DNA from: Pollenia angustigena
Taxonomy: Eukaryota > Arthropoda > Insecta > Diptera > Polleniidae
Assembly: GCA_930367215.1 (NCBI GenBank)
Contig: OV884056.1
Span: 42,780,308 to 42,844,307, forward strand
Direction: 5' to 3'
Length of the DNA: 64,000 nt
In this document: in pieces, positions 33,362 to 45,800 of the stretch
Layout of the letters: every line of letters begins with the position of its first letter
Numbering within the stretch: position 1 is the first letter of the stretch
Translations under genes and position numbers: made by a program
The notes under the pieces: generated by a model
Seen by the model: only the letters and a program-made list of their open reading frames with translations
The model's database searches: none
What the model was told of the DNA's origin: nothing

Positions 33362-34095
33362 CAAGTAAGAGTGCTATATTCGGCTATGCCGAATTTTTGA
33401 TACCCTCCACCGAGACTTCGAATGTTTAAGGAGTAATATCTGTATGATGTCTATTTATTATTATTATCTTAAACGATTTGTTATTAATTATGGTTTGAGG
33501 GGTGCTAAACTGTTTTCCGGGAGTAGGGTTTCTATGGGGCCTAGGGTAAATTATGTACCGATCTTCACGAAATTTCACAGTATCATTTATAGTCCTATAG
33601 AACTGTGACGAGCCAAAATTTGTTATGATTGCATTATTTTTTACGGTTTTAGGCGTACTAAACTGTTTTCCGGTAGTAGGGGTTATATGGCGCCTAAGGT
33701 AAATTATGGACCGATCGTCACGAAATTTCACAGTGTTATTTCTAGTCCTAAGAAACTGTAACAAAATTATCAATTTTTTTAGGTGGTGGTTCCACATTTT
33801 GATTCATAGCTCTGGTCCTACTGAACCGATTTTGCTGGATTTCAATTCCAAACTGCTTAGGATAACTACAAGCAATTTGGCACCAAGTTTGTTCATTTCT
33901 TTTGAGTTGTTCGAAAGTGAGGTGTTTTCAACAGACGGACAGACAGACGGACATGCCTAAATCGACTTAGAATTACTCAAGGACCCAGAATATATATACT
34001 TTATGGGGTCTGAGATGAAAAATAAAAAAGTTTCACACGGAATGACAAACTTAATATACCCTCTTCACAACTAATTGTGGTGGAGGGTATAATAA
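33362..34095 (+). mobile_element. Helentron-like element family A, copy A3
   Basis: It starts AACAAGTAAGAGTGCTATAT. Two tandem units follow (TGTTTTCCGGGAGTAGGG and relatives), then the GTCY run in complement (CAGACGGACAGACAGACGG at 33935-33955) and GAATATATATACTTTAT. The terminal hairpin CCCTCTTCACAACTAATTGT lies at 34058-34090. It is shorter than A2 and A4 because it has fewer tandem units. ORFs on either strand are not genes. Confidence 0.78.
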
Positions 34096-34338
34096 TTTTT
34101 TCTTCAACCGTTTCATGACCAAAAAGTAGACAAAATAGCTCGATATTTTTACTGCGAGTAGATATGAATATTGCATGTCGAGTTTTTCCAAAAAGTGAAC
34201 AAATCCAAATTTGGTTTAATACCCTATTTATGATCAATTGAAAAAAAGGTTAACAATTGTTTTAGTAGTAAATCAATAACATTTATTAACTTCTAAAATC
34301 ACTGCAAATACAATTAATAATAGGTATATTTATTTAAA
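34096..34338. other. 3' flank of the ATP synthase gene
   Basis: On the minus strand, AATTTAAATAAATATACC follows the stop within 20 bases and contains AATAAA, a plausible polyadenylation signal. Confidence 0.5.
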
Positions 34339-34536
34339 TTACTTTCTTTCACCAGTTGCCCCTTCTTTTGTCAGCACAGGTTTGCCATTTTTCCAATGAG
34401 TAAATTTGATATAGCTGATGTCACGATGTGCCGCTTCTTCACGCAAATTTGCCTTCAAAGCTCGACGCACAACTTTGGCACAAATATTCGAATATTGTAA
34501 ATAGCTAAGTCCAACTTTTCGCCAGTAATTAGTCAT
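34339..34536 (-). CDS. sun: Mitochondrial ATP synthase epsilon subunit (stunted-like)
   Basis: It is an intact single-exon ORF of 65 codons on the minus strand. The N-terminus, MTNYWRKVGLSYLQYSNICA, is the family signature (W5, GLSY, YSNI/YSQI), followed by KVVRRALK and later KFTHWKNGKP, as in the insect proteins. Family members are 50-65 residues and sit in the central stalk of mitochondrial F1 beside gamma and delta. In Drosophila the homologue stunted also acts as a ligand of the receptor Methuselah. The family has no classical signal peptide. A stop is followed at once by AATAAA. The Drosophila genes have introns and at least two paralogues, so the absence of introns here could mean a retrocopy or a lineage-specific gene. 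I cannot tell orthologue from paralogue. Nothing in the reading looks broken. Confidence 0.88.
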   Translation of the reverse strand: MTNYWRKVGLSYLQYSNICAKVVRRALKANLREEAAHRDISYIKFTHWKNGKPVLTKEGATGERK

Positions 34537-34886
34537 TTTGTGAAGATTCTATGAAGTATTTTTTTTTCTAATACAAAATGTAAAACTTTGAATGATTTGC
34601 AATGTTTATTTTCAATATTTTCTTTTTTACAATCACTTAACATATATTTCATGGCTAACTATGTTAAAAAAAAAAGAATTTTAAATTTGAATTAGCAATC
34701 AGCGTTGCCGTTTTCGTTATGTTTACTTGGGGGTCACACGACCAAGTTTTGCTTCAAATTTTATTTCAAGTTTCAATTTACGAAATTTTTGGTATGACAT
34801 TTCATTCCGTCAGTAAACAAGCGGAAATGCCTCTCTAGAAAAATAAAGAAAATCTAAGGTAATTTTATTTATTTATTTTATGTCAT
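34537..34886 (-). promoter_or_regulatory. Probable promoter region of the ATP synthase gene
   Basis: On the minus strand, about 200 bases upstream of the start codon, there is GGTCGTGTGACCCCC (about 34730-34745) followed by CGGCAACGCTG. These resemble core-promoter motifs of TATA-less fly housekeeping genes (motif 1, GGTCACACT). The immediate upstream DNA is AT-rich. Assignment is by motif only. Confidence 0.3.
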
Positions 34887-35144
34887 TCGGCCCTATTTGT
34901 GTAAAACGCAACGCAGTGCCAAAAATAACATTGAAAGCAAAAACAATGTCAAAAATTTGTCAAAATTTTGTTGTTGCTTCCTACAGAAATACATATTGCG
35001 TTTTAAAATTATCACAAGATATGGAGCGTTTAAAATTTAAAAATTCAATATACATTTCTATAGAAAACAACAACAAAATTATGAAATATTTGTTTTTTGC
35101 TTTCAATATAATTTTTGGCGTTGCGTTTTACAAAATTAGAGCCT
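34887..35144. mobile_element. MITE with about 60-bp inverted termini
   Basis: The left end, GGCCCTATTTGTGTAAAACG and CAACGC, is complementary to the right end, GCGTTGCGTTTTACAAAATT and AGAGCC. The arms continue through CATTGAAAGCAAAAAC, and the total is about 258 bp. The ORF across it comes from the repeat. Confidence 0.68.
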
Positions 35145-35158
35145 AAATTGACCAACAT

Positions 35159-35792
35159 CAGGGTTGTCAGATTGTTTTTGACCTTTTTCGCCAAACTAAT
35201 TGTCAAAAATCGCCAAAGCCTTAATTTTCAATAAAAATTAAAAATATTTTTCTTAAATCCTAAAAAATTAATTTGTTCCGTATATACGCCAAAAAAATGT
35301 CGCCATGATATATATTTTGCTTAACTTTCATTTAGAAAAAAGTAAAAGTAGCTAGTGAACACAAAAACGGTACAAAAGAATTGCAACTTATAACTCGTAA
35401 TAACGCGTCTAGAAGTTCGTATTGCATTTTACTTCGAAGGCGAGTTTTAAAAATATCACTAACAACAACGTATTGTATCTGTGATAATAAATTGCCACAC
35501 ACATATACTGAAAAAATGTTCATAGACTTTAGATATATTTATGTTGCTATTATATTCTATTTATTGATTTTTTCATTATCTTCATCAGTATCAAATTTCA
35601 TACATAAAAATAATATTATTTCTCAGTATTGAATTTAACGAATTTCAAAACAAATGCATAGGTCATCAAAAATAGCCAACAAAATCGCCAACTTTTTGTT
35701 AAATCGCCATGTCGCCAAAGGAAAAATTAGGTCGCCAAACAAGTTTGAAAATCGCCTCGTTTGGCGAGAAATCGCCACATCTAACAACCCTG
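35159..35792. mobile_element. hAT-type MITE with CAGGGTTGT ends
   Basis: The termini CAGGGTTGTCAGAT and the complement of ATCTAACAACCCTG are 634 bp apart. The flanks ACCAACAT (35151-35158) and CCAAACAT (35793-35800) agree at six of eight positions, as expected for an old 8-bp hAT duplication. The subterminal regions are rich in CGCCAAA/TTTGGCG. There is no transposase. Confidence 0.7.
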
Positions 35793-36200
35793 CCAAACAT
35801 GCTCTTCATACGATTCGTTCTTGTTCCATTTTGAAATTTTTTGTGTGTTGTGATTTTATTTAAAATAGATAAAAAAAAAGTAAGTAAACATAAAAAATAA
35901 ATTAGTTAATACTTTTATTAATATTATTAATTTATAATTATCACCTTATTTTATATAACATTAATTTTTATTTTGGTTTTTTCATTGTTGTGATTTTTTT
36001 CCAGAGCTAGTTCCGATAAACTAACAATAATTGTTAGCAAAATTGGAGATGATAGAACATTTTTCCTTTTTCGCAACATGTTTCAAAATGAAACTACCTA
36101 TTTCGCTCTCAATTTTGTATGACAAAACATGTTGTTTCAATCAGGTTTCGAGCACAAAGCATACAGAGATGAAAAAAGAAAACTTTTTTTTTGGTAGTGA
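35793..36200 (+). mobile_element. Inverted-repeat element family C, copy 2 (empty site)
   Basis: It matches the complement of 8560-9925 without the two TTAA elements: CATGCTCTTCATACGATTCG at the start, TTAATACTTTTATTAATATT in the middle, and TTTCGCAACATGTTTCAAAA toward the end. It gives the pre-insertion sequence for both TTAA elements. Its left end is cut by the hAT MITE. Confidence 0.65.
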
Positions 36201-36877
36201 AGTGGCAATGTGTAAAAACAGGCCGCAACTATCAACACAAACTGCGTAATCAAAACAAAAAATGCAAGAAGTGCAGCTTTCGAAGAAAAAGACAGAAAAA
36301 ATACAACATTTTCTGTCTCGTGACGCCTCTGAATGATTTCCATTTTCAAAAAATGTATTAAAATTATCCCATGCTTAAATGTAACTTCAACCAAGTACTT
36401 TTTGTTGCGACTTTACACAAACAAGAATAATGTGTTTTGCTTACCACATCTCCAAACTAATTAACTAATCAACAACAAGGTAAGATTAAATTTTTTTAAT
36501 GAGTTAAGTATCAGGCGTGCCACTATTTCCCCATGGTTGACACTTCAAATTAAATTCATTGACCAATTATATAGTGCAGTACTTTTTTTTGTTCGTCTAT
36601 CAACACTGTCGCTTAATTTGAATGTGTGTAGGGAATTCTCTGATGTAGCAGCAATTGCCATAAATATTTGAAATTAGTGACATATTTTTCAGTGATTTCG
36701 GGTCAACTAAACCGTTAACGTGTTTTTGAAAATTCAAATAAACGCAAGAGAAAAAGTTTTCCAAAGAATAAAAATCACCAAGGATATCTTAATTATTTTT
36801 TTTTTTACAAAACAGAGATTATTTTCCAAAACATAAAACGGTGCATTAATATTTATTTTATCATAAGCTCTTGAAAC
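36201..36877 (+). promoter_or_regulatory. 5' flank of the protease-homologue gene, possible UTR intron
   Basis: ACAACAAG followed by GTAAGATT at 36480 looks like a splice donor. A T-rich tract ending ACAAAACAG at 36815 looks like an acceptor. A 5' UTR exon ending at 36479 and joined to 36816 is therefore plausible. No firm promoter element was found. Confidence 0.3.
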
Positions 36878-39800
36878 ATGGATTTACATTTGAATTCTAT
36901 AAAAAATCGTTACCTTTTATTATGGCTGGTTTTGTTGTGTTGCTGCAGTTGTTTGGTCAGCGTACAAGGATTAACATTTTTAAACAATTCTCTATCGAAA
37001 CAATTTACATTTGCCACTGACAATACCCAGCAAATTGATTTAACTAATGCAACAGGTACATCAATATACATACATATTACGTACATAAAAAAACAAATTT
37101 TACAGCAAAGCAAAAAAAAATATGTATGGAATTGTGTTTCAAGCCAAAAAAATAAAAAAGAATTAAACGTTTTATCATGTATGAATTTAATTCGTAATCA
37201 TTTTGTGTGCGTAAAAAATCCCATAAAAAATATCCTTGAAATATAGACATGTGTAGTTGTAATAACATTTCATCGAAAACCAAATTGGTCACGTAGTATT
37301 AACATATTCTGTCTTTATATTCATTTGGTTTCGAAATTATTTTTTTTTACGAATTTTTTTGAAATTGCGTGCTTGTGATGTGACAGAAACATTTCTTTAT
37401 GGGAAAGTATTTTGTAACAAACAAATTGTCATGTTTCAGCTTAAATAATTGACGAGTAATCATTATCCAACATGCAAGTACTCGTACTAGCTAATATTTA
37501 TGTACATACTACGTACATATGTATGTTAGGAAGAACTGATTTTGAATCTTTGTACAATACATACATTTCAAATGAAAATCTGGGAAGGCTGTTATTTCAG
37601 TATATCAAAAGACATTCATGTGAACAAGTTAGAGTGCTATATTTGGCTATGACGAATCTTACATACCCTTCACCATGGTGCGATAAGAACAGAAAGTTAT
37701 ACATAGTATAGTTTTTTAGATATAAATAAATCTATGTTGTGCAACGCCCATTTCTAAAATCCCTCCCACATTTTGTCGGATGTTGTGTATGGATAACGAA
37801 GGTGCTTGTACCCAATTCGGAAACTTTGGCTCTTGCTCTTCTCAAGATATACATAAAAAAATAACAACAAGGGAGTACCCATAATTAAAAGCTGTCGTGG
37901 TTTCTTAGATGCTGTCGTGATGTTTTGCTCACACCTCAACCTTTTGTGGAGCAATCAGGCTGAATTTCAATAGCAATCAACTTCGCACTATATGTGACAT
38001 AAAAATATTACCACCTCGTCTCCAACATAGCTGGGGTGTTCGGAAAACCCATTTCAACGGACAGACAGACATCATTGCAGACGGACATCACAAAATCAAC
38101 TTTGCTACTGATAAGGACCCAGAATATACATATCGTCATCTGAAAGACCTAATAACCTATCTGCAAAAATTTCAAAATTGAGTTTTTTATGGAATTTTGT
38201 TCCCTATATCATGTGTGCAAAATTTTAAACATGTAATATTGCAAATGACAAAGTTATTGCCAAATTACCAAATAACCTGTCAGCAAGTGTAAAATTTTCT
38301 GAAACCAAATAACCTAAGTAATATTTTTTTTTTTAAACGAAGTTACATTTGATTTGTTATTCTTTGTATTTTATTAAATTTAATTTATTGTTTGAAGTGA
38401 AAATAAAATAAAAAAGTGTTAAAAAGCAACAAAATGTAATCGAAAATAGTTTTAAGGAAAACGTGAAAGTTCCTAAAAAGGTCAACAAAAAAGAAGAAAG
38501 AAAGAAAAAATCGTATGAAAGGTAAGGAATATGAAAGCTTTTCAAGAGGCAAAATCGTTTACAGAAAGCCAAGAGGAATGAAACCTGGGTGCATGTCAAA
38601 ATATTGTGAAAGGGCTTCGAATAGACATTGTTCTATTTTTTCCGAAAATTTACGCTAGGAAATATTTGAACGTTTTTGGCAGATGTCATGGGACCAGAAG
38701 AAAATGTATGTAACCAGTAGTATTGAAGTTTTCGCTAAAACGAGAAGTTGTTTAGAAAATTCCCGACGCACAAACTCAAAAGCATTTTTTTTATATAATT
38801 AAACAATGCGCTATCAAGTGAGCCGTAAGATGTTTTTGTCAACCCTCGGTATTGCGGATACCATGGCAAGAGGTTGGATTAACTCCTGTGAACTTCATAA
38901 CACTCATTTGGGTCCCACAAATAACAAAATCTTGCAAGCTGAAAACTATATGAATACAAACAAGTTAGAGTGCTATATTCGGCTGTGCCGAATCTTTGAT
39001 ACCCTCCACCGACAGTTCGAATGTTTAAGGAGTAATATCTGTATGATGTTATTATTATCTTAAACTGTGACGATTTGTTATTAATTATGGATTTAGGCGA
39101 CTAAACTGTTTTCCGGTAGTAGGGTTTATATGGGGCCTAGGGTAAATTATGGACCGATCTTCACGAAATTTCACAGTCTTTTTCCCAGTTCTATAAAACT
39201 TTGATGTACCAAATTTGTTATGATAGCATTATTTTTTACGGATTTAGGCGTACTAAACTGTTTTCCGGGAGTAGGGTTTATATGGGGCCCAGGGTAAATT
39301 ATGGACCGATCTTCACGAAATAACACAATTTTATTTCTTGTCCAATAAAACTTTGATATACCAAATTTTGTTATGATAGCATTATTTTTTACGTTTTAAG
39401 GCGTACTAAGTTGTTTTCCGGAAGTAGGTTTTATATGGGGCCTATGGTAAATTATGGACCGATCTTCACGAAACTTAACAGTTTAATTTCTTGTCCTATG
39501 TAACTTTGACTTGCCAAAATTTGTAATGATAGCATTGTTAGTTGGGGTTTTAGGCTTAATATACTGTTTTCCGGGAGTAGGGCTTATATGGGGCCTAGGG
39601 TAAATTATTGACGGATCTTCACGAAATTTCACAGCGTGATTTCCAGTTGAATAAAACGAATTGTTGCGAAATCTTATATCATTCTGTGCATTTTTCCACC
39701 ATTTATGTTAGTTTTTGTAACAATATTATCAATTTTTTTTAGGTGGTGGTTCCACATTTTGATTCATAGCTCAGATCCTATTGAACCGATTTTGCTGAAT

Positions 39801-42800
39801 TTCAATCCCAAACTGCTTAGGATAACTACAAGCAATTTGACACCAAGTTTGTTGATTTCTTTTGAGTTTTTCGAAAGTGAGCGTGTTTTCCACAGACGGA
39901 CAGACGGACAAACAGACGGACATGGCTAAATCGACTTAAAATTACTCAAGGACCAAGAATATATATACTTTATAGGGTCTGAGATGAATAGTAAAAAAGT
40001 TTCACACGGAATGACAAACTGAATATACCCTCATCACAACTAATTGTGGTGGAGGGTATAAAAAAGGCAAGGAGTATGTGGGTTGTTTAAATTATTTAAA
40101 TAAATGGTTGGAAGGCGTCCCGAAATTAGAATCGCATTACCGACGTCAGTACACACAAAAAATATATTTTCAAACTGATTTTCAATCTTATGCAAATGTG
40201 TATGAAGTTTATTCCCAAGATTGTGAATCGCAAAATGAAATTGATATTTCACCCGTATCTTTTCCTAATTTCATGAAATTCTTGAAGAAAAAAAATACTC
40301 AATTTTTAAACCTAGGAATGATATGTGCGACACCTGTGTATCGTTTGAGTCAAAAAATATATCTCAAAAACAATACGACTTTCACAGAATGCAAATAGAG
40401 GACATGAGAGTGGAAAAAAATAATGATATTGAAAATGCTAAGGAGGGCTTATTATCGTTATTATGCATGGATGTGCAAGCCGTTAAACTTATACCGCAGT
40501 TAAAAGCGAATGCATCGTACTATAAAATGAAACTTAAGGTCCACAACTTTCTATTAGTAAAAGACGTTTTAAGCGTCTAAATGTTGCACCCGTCAGAATA
40601 GAGTCGCCCTTTTATGACAACATACATTTTGAGTAATTTTTGTAGTATTTTTCATTTATTATTCAATGAAATAATTTTTTTTTTTTTTTTAATTTAGTAA
40701 ATTAACTTTTTATTTAATCATTAACATTACAATAAATAAAAATGAATTTCTATAAAAAAACCACAAGTGTTTTTAAAATCTTTTATCCATAGAACTTAAA
40801 TTTTGACAGTTTTAGTACGTAGAGGACCGTTACGCACAAAAAAAGAGAAAAATAAATCATAAAAAATCACAATAAAAGTTTGATTTTGTTGCATAGTGTA
40901 ATTTAAACAAAAATTAAGTACTTGTTTTTGCTTAAACCAGTAAAAGAAACTACTACTGTAATTATTTAATGTATATTATATTTATGTGTTTAGAGAAATT
41001 TTTATTTATTGAAACTAATTAGTACTGCAGATAGGTTATTTTGGTTTCAGATTTTTACAATTCCAAAAAATCTAACTGTCATAACATAAGCTGTGATTAG
41101 AAAAACAAAATTTTCTCAACCGATATATATTACTGGTTTCATTTTAATCAAAATGTGTAATTTTCGTTTCAATATTGTTAATAGTTCCAATTTTATAACG
41201 TTTTTTCCCTCTCCTAAAAACTTTTGAAAACTGCAGATAGGTTATTTCGTCTTTTATGTGACGATATATAAAGGGTCTTATATCAATATTGCAGAAATTA
41301 CAAACGGAGTAGCCAACTAATACATATCGTCACCTAAAACACAAAAGGCCCGGCCTTAAATTTTGAATATTTTACAGAAGTAAAAACTATTTAAAATGTT
41401 AAATCGCCTTAAACTGTTTACATATAATTTATATTTCATCAGTTTTTCTTGTAAACCTACCAATTGTTTTGACAATGTTGTATATAATGCAAACTGCTAG
41501 GTAGGCCTTTTAGCGTTTACCATATTATCATTTGTAGTAAGGGCCTTTTGCTTATTGGCTAATAAAATCACAAATTTTGGTCGAAAGATTCTTAAGATTT
41601 TGTGTAGACATTTGTGTTGATGCAATATATCAGAATCAATGAAAAGGCCGATTTTTAATTTTTGGTTAGTTAAGGCCTTTTGCGTTTTAGGTCACGATAT
41701 ACCCCTTTAGTTTCGGTGAAGGCTATAAAAAGAAATGTACCTACCTTACAGCTTGCTCCACTGTGCATCTTCCTTATCTTGGGTGGCAAACTACGCTTCT
41801 GAGTGTGCGAGCCAACAACACACCCAAGTAGCAACTTGATTGTATAATCCGTCCGTATTATACTCTCGCCCCCTGGTTCAGAAGCTGAAGCTAGTTAACC
41901 TCCACTGCTTTAGGAACAGCCAGCAGTATCTGTTGGATTGCAATAGCACCAAGGTATAATCCGTCCTCACAACTCGAACTTTTCCAAGTAAAAGCTTTTA
42001 TGTTGTGCAGAAACCCCAGCCACCATGCGATCCCCAAAAGTGCCCTGCCGTGAGTTCAGCACTCTCTTATTCTGTGAAAGACACATTTCATGAGGCAGTT
42101 AACTTCTTCTACATCATCGGTTCTCGATTCTTCATCAACTCCAAGTCTCACCACATTCACCAACGCATTCTAAAAACTCCCTGATACCTTTTTAACCACG
42201 GTCTTTGAAGGTTTCGCTGGTTAATAAACTCCAGGTCTTCACTTGTCTAAAATCAAGTCCATATACCCTTCGTCCACTCATTTAGTATTAGGTCTTCACC
42301 ACTTCCACCAGCGCAACTCCACTCTTCCTCCACAACCAAACTCATTCTCGGTCTCTCAACTCAAAAGCAGTACGTCGACCCTTCATTCAACGAATATTAT
42401 CACCAATTTTGACTGTCACAACATAAAATGTATTTCTTACAGAATTTTTATCAAGCACAAGAACAACTCTTCTCAAAAAGGCCTGCTCCTGGAAGCCTCA
42501 ACCAATAGTCAGTCTGGTTCCGAAGCACCAGGGGCTACTGACTGCCGTGGTACCAGAAACGATCTCTGGTTAGCTACGATAGCAAGAGATAAAGATCGCA
42601 TTATTTCCCGTTAGATGACAAAGCTTGTCTGCGGCAAGAGTTGCCAAGTGTAAAAGGCGCTAAGATTAGCGAAATTTTTAATCCAAATTTGAATATTTTT
42701 AATCAGGCTAAAGTTCATCAAATTTAATTATTTTTTTTATGAAGAAAGGAATTTTTCAAAAGAAATGTTTGCACTTAATAAGAGCTGGCAACCCTACAAT

Positions 42801-45800
42801 TAAATAATAATTATCTCAAGTTTGCCGGCTAGAAATTATAAGCCAATAAATAGGCATGCAGTTCCGCTAACATCATTTGTCCGAAATGTGCAAAAGATTT
42901 CCACTTTGGTTTTTGTATTTCTACTATTCTTGATACTCGCCTTCATTCTTCTTTCCCTTCACTCGTATGAACTTAAGACTTTGCAAAGTAAAAATTGTGC
43001 AACCTTTGAATATCGCATATACATTGGTGATATAATTGTACAATACGAACAATTTAGCATTATATTGCAAGTGTATGGGCCGCTTGAACCAACATTATTT
43101 CGATTTTGGAGGGGGTTTACAAAAATTATAAAATTCTTAATTGTTTTTAATCTTTTTTATATTTCAAAAATTTTTTATATAATTTTTCCTAGTTCTTACG
43201 CGACAACTTATAACTGGAATTACTCCCAACATTGTGAACACAGGATCTTATTGTATCTGTGTACCACCTGGTTCTTGTGCAAATCCTTTGCCAACGCCTC
43301 CCACAGATGGTAGTGGTCAGATTGATATCCGTATAGTAAATAATGTAAGTATTAGTGGAATTTTTACTAAAAAAAATATATGATATTGAAACCAATATGG
43401 CACAAACTGAGAGCAATTTTAAAACCAGGTTTTTTATATTACAATCTGTTTTAATTTTTAATCTGTTTAATTATGTTCTATTTGAAATTTAGCTACTTTT
43501 CAACTATTTAACACCTACAAATAATTTTGCTTTTGTTTTTCCGTGTGTAACACCAAGATCCCATAACTATAATGAATATTTTGAATGTATCATGGCCATA
43601 TTTTTATTCAAGTTAAAAAAAGTTTATCTTACATAATAAAACCCTTCATTCAATGTATTATCGCGCTTAAATTACCAATAATTAGCACTTAATCGGCGGC
43701 GAAATGTAGATAGTGTTAATACGCCCAAAAAGGTCAAATTTATTTTAATATGATTGGAATCCACAGGGTACTAGAAGAAGAGGAAGACCCGCCCACACGT
43801 GGAGAAGACAGTTGGGTTCTACAGCGCCTTATCCATTTACAATATTATTGTTTATGTTATTCGCCATATTATTTCCATATTTCCCTCTATTATTCAAAAA
43901 GTGGCACAACGGTTTCAATTAAAATATGGCGCAACTCTTATTAAAAAAAAACATAACCTTTAATTTGGAGGCCGCACAGTGAGACAACGCCGGCATTAAA
44001 TACAAGAAGTCATTGTAGAGCTCTTTTGCACAGGTTATTTTTGAGACAATTCCAGGTTTTAAAAAAATAATTAAGAAAAGTCGCCCACCTCCCATACAAT
44101 CGAAATTTGTAAAATGCCGTATTACTTTAGGTATAACTTTCAATTTTGGTAAAATGAAAAGTGTCATATTTTCTAAAATATTTTAGGTACAACCTTCAAA
44201 TTTGATACTACTGTAATTTAAATCATTTAAAATGTTTCATGCAAAAATTACAATAACACGCCCACTATTACGCCCACCTCCAATTGAAATGCAATAAAAA
44301 AGAACAATTTTTTTTTTTCATTCTATCAATAATTTTTTAACATCATCATGGTATTCTAATTTTTTCAATTTCATTCTCATTCTAAATGAATTAATAAAAG
44401 GATCTGATGATATTTGCAAATAGTGCATTACATCTTCAATCGTAGAAATACGTGAATTTTTAAGAGAATGGAATAGCCTACAGTTTCTATACTCCTCATT
44501 CATTGCTTCTTGCGCTTCTTCGGATAACATTCCTGTAGCAAAACAAAAAGCTAATATTAAATAAAATTTAAAAAAATACTTTCAAAAATAAACATTGCAA
44601 ACAAACCTATTGGCAAAATAGCCTCAGATACCATTTTGCTGCCGTGAATGAGAACTTTATGGACAGTGATAGGCATGTAATACCAGCCATAAAGCTCTAC
44701 ATACAATTTTGCAGTGTCCATGCAATACGTATGGAATTTACCAACATCTATATTTTTACTAGTATTTAATATAATTTTAAATCGGTGAATTAAGTCTACA
44801 TTTACACCAGTTATGTCAGCGGTTATTTCTGGAATTTCAAAAAATCTTCTAGAGACATTACCATCATTGGTTGTTCCCATGCCTTGTTTCACCACATCGA
44901 CTTTTAAACCCATAACTAATTTGAAAATTTTTTTTATTTCTGTTTTAACAGGTTCTTTCTGTTCTTTTGTGTCTTTATTTTTCCTCCACGCTTTAAAACT
45001 TTTATTATAACTGATATGTAATATGCATTCCATGAATTTTATTCGAGCATGTAGCGGCGAAATTCCAAATTTCAATGCTTCAGCTGAATTTGTTCTCAAG
45101 ATAACTGCTTCCAAATTATTAATTTCAGTAGGTTTTGCTCCACATATGAAACAAACAGCCATCGAGTAATTCTTACTGACTGTTGTTGCAACTTTTCCGT
45201 CAATCATAGTCATAGTTAAACTATGATATATCGCAAACTTCTTGTTGAACATTTCGAATTCTGTCGTTTTTAAATTTTGAATTTCTGTATTTACACGATT
45301 CACTTCATTGTTAATAACATCTGCTGTTTTTTCACAAATTCGAATTTCATAGGCCTACAAAGTCTTGTTGAAGATGGTTCTGAATTTGTCCAAACAAATA
45401 AGAATCATTGTAAAGATCAGTTAACAACATATTTTTATCAGAAACATTTTCATCGGTGAAACGTTGATGATATTCACTGTGCCCTGATGATCCATCACCC
45501 CCATTTACTTATTAAATTTAACTCATTTGGAATCTCATTAATCTCACTTTTTGTTTTTGTTTGAAAAATTCTTGAAACAGTGTGATTAAGTAATTCTTGT
45601 AATCCAACACTGTTATAACGTTCATCAACCTTAATATTTGCAGGATAGCATTTTTTTTAACTTCCAATATTTTTCTATAGTGTGGGAATATATCACAACC
45701 AATTTTTTTTGCAGAGCTTCTTTAAACATCATATTGGTGTCTTGATAATGAAGCATCAATTATAAGGCTTAGTGCTTTCTCTGGTGTAAATGGTTTGAAT

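Larger units (their letters stand above)
38130..41267 (+). mobile_element. DNA transposon with ATATCGTCA termini and a relic gene
   Basis: The termini ATATCGTCA (38130) and TGACGATAT (to 41267) extend into about 38-bp imperfect inverted repeats sharing AATAACCTATCTGCA. The same GCAGATAGGTTATTT motif recurs subterminally at 41027-41042. The inside carries a decayed transposase-like gene, split by a Helentron-like copy. The same termini bound a 377-bp MITE just to the right. Insertion sites are TA-rich; the exact duplication is unclear. The superfamily is not identified. Confidence 0.7.
37625..41742 (+). mobile_element. Helentron-like element family A, copy A5, split by two insertions
   Basis: The 5' part is 37625-38129: CAAGTTAGAGTGCTATATTT, a degenerate TACCCTTCACC, then a GACGGACAGACAGACATC run at about 38058 and GGACCCAGAATATAC. 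The middle piece is 41268-41323 (ATAAAGGGTCTTATATC and ACAAACGGAGT). The end is 41701-41742 (ACCCCTTTAGTTTCGGTGAA, GGCTATAAAAAG). The three pieces line up with intact copies A3 and A4. The insertions are the elements at 38130-41267 and 41324-41700. All lie in intron 1 of the protease-homologue gene. Confidence 0.68.

Noticed and set aside
36031..36394. ORFs on both strands in the family C repeat
   Set aside because: They overlap a repeat also found at 8560-9985, where the frame is not kept.
42243..42614. 123-residue ORF in the GC-richer part of intron 1
   Set aside because: No recognisable domain, no splice sites in a consistent frame, and it lies within an intron. It was left as an undefined stretch.
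43975..44010. Full recombination signal (heptamer, spacer, nonamer) at the Transib ends
   Set aside because: The heptamer is present, but no ACAAAAACC-like nonamer lies at 12 or 23 bases from it on either side.
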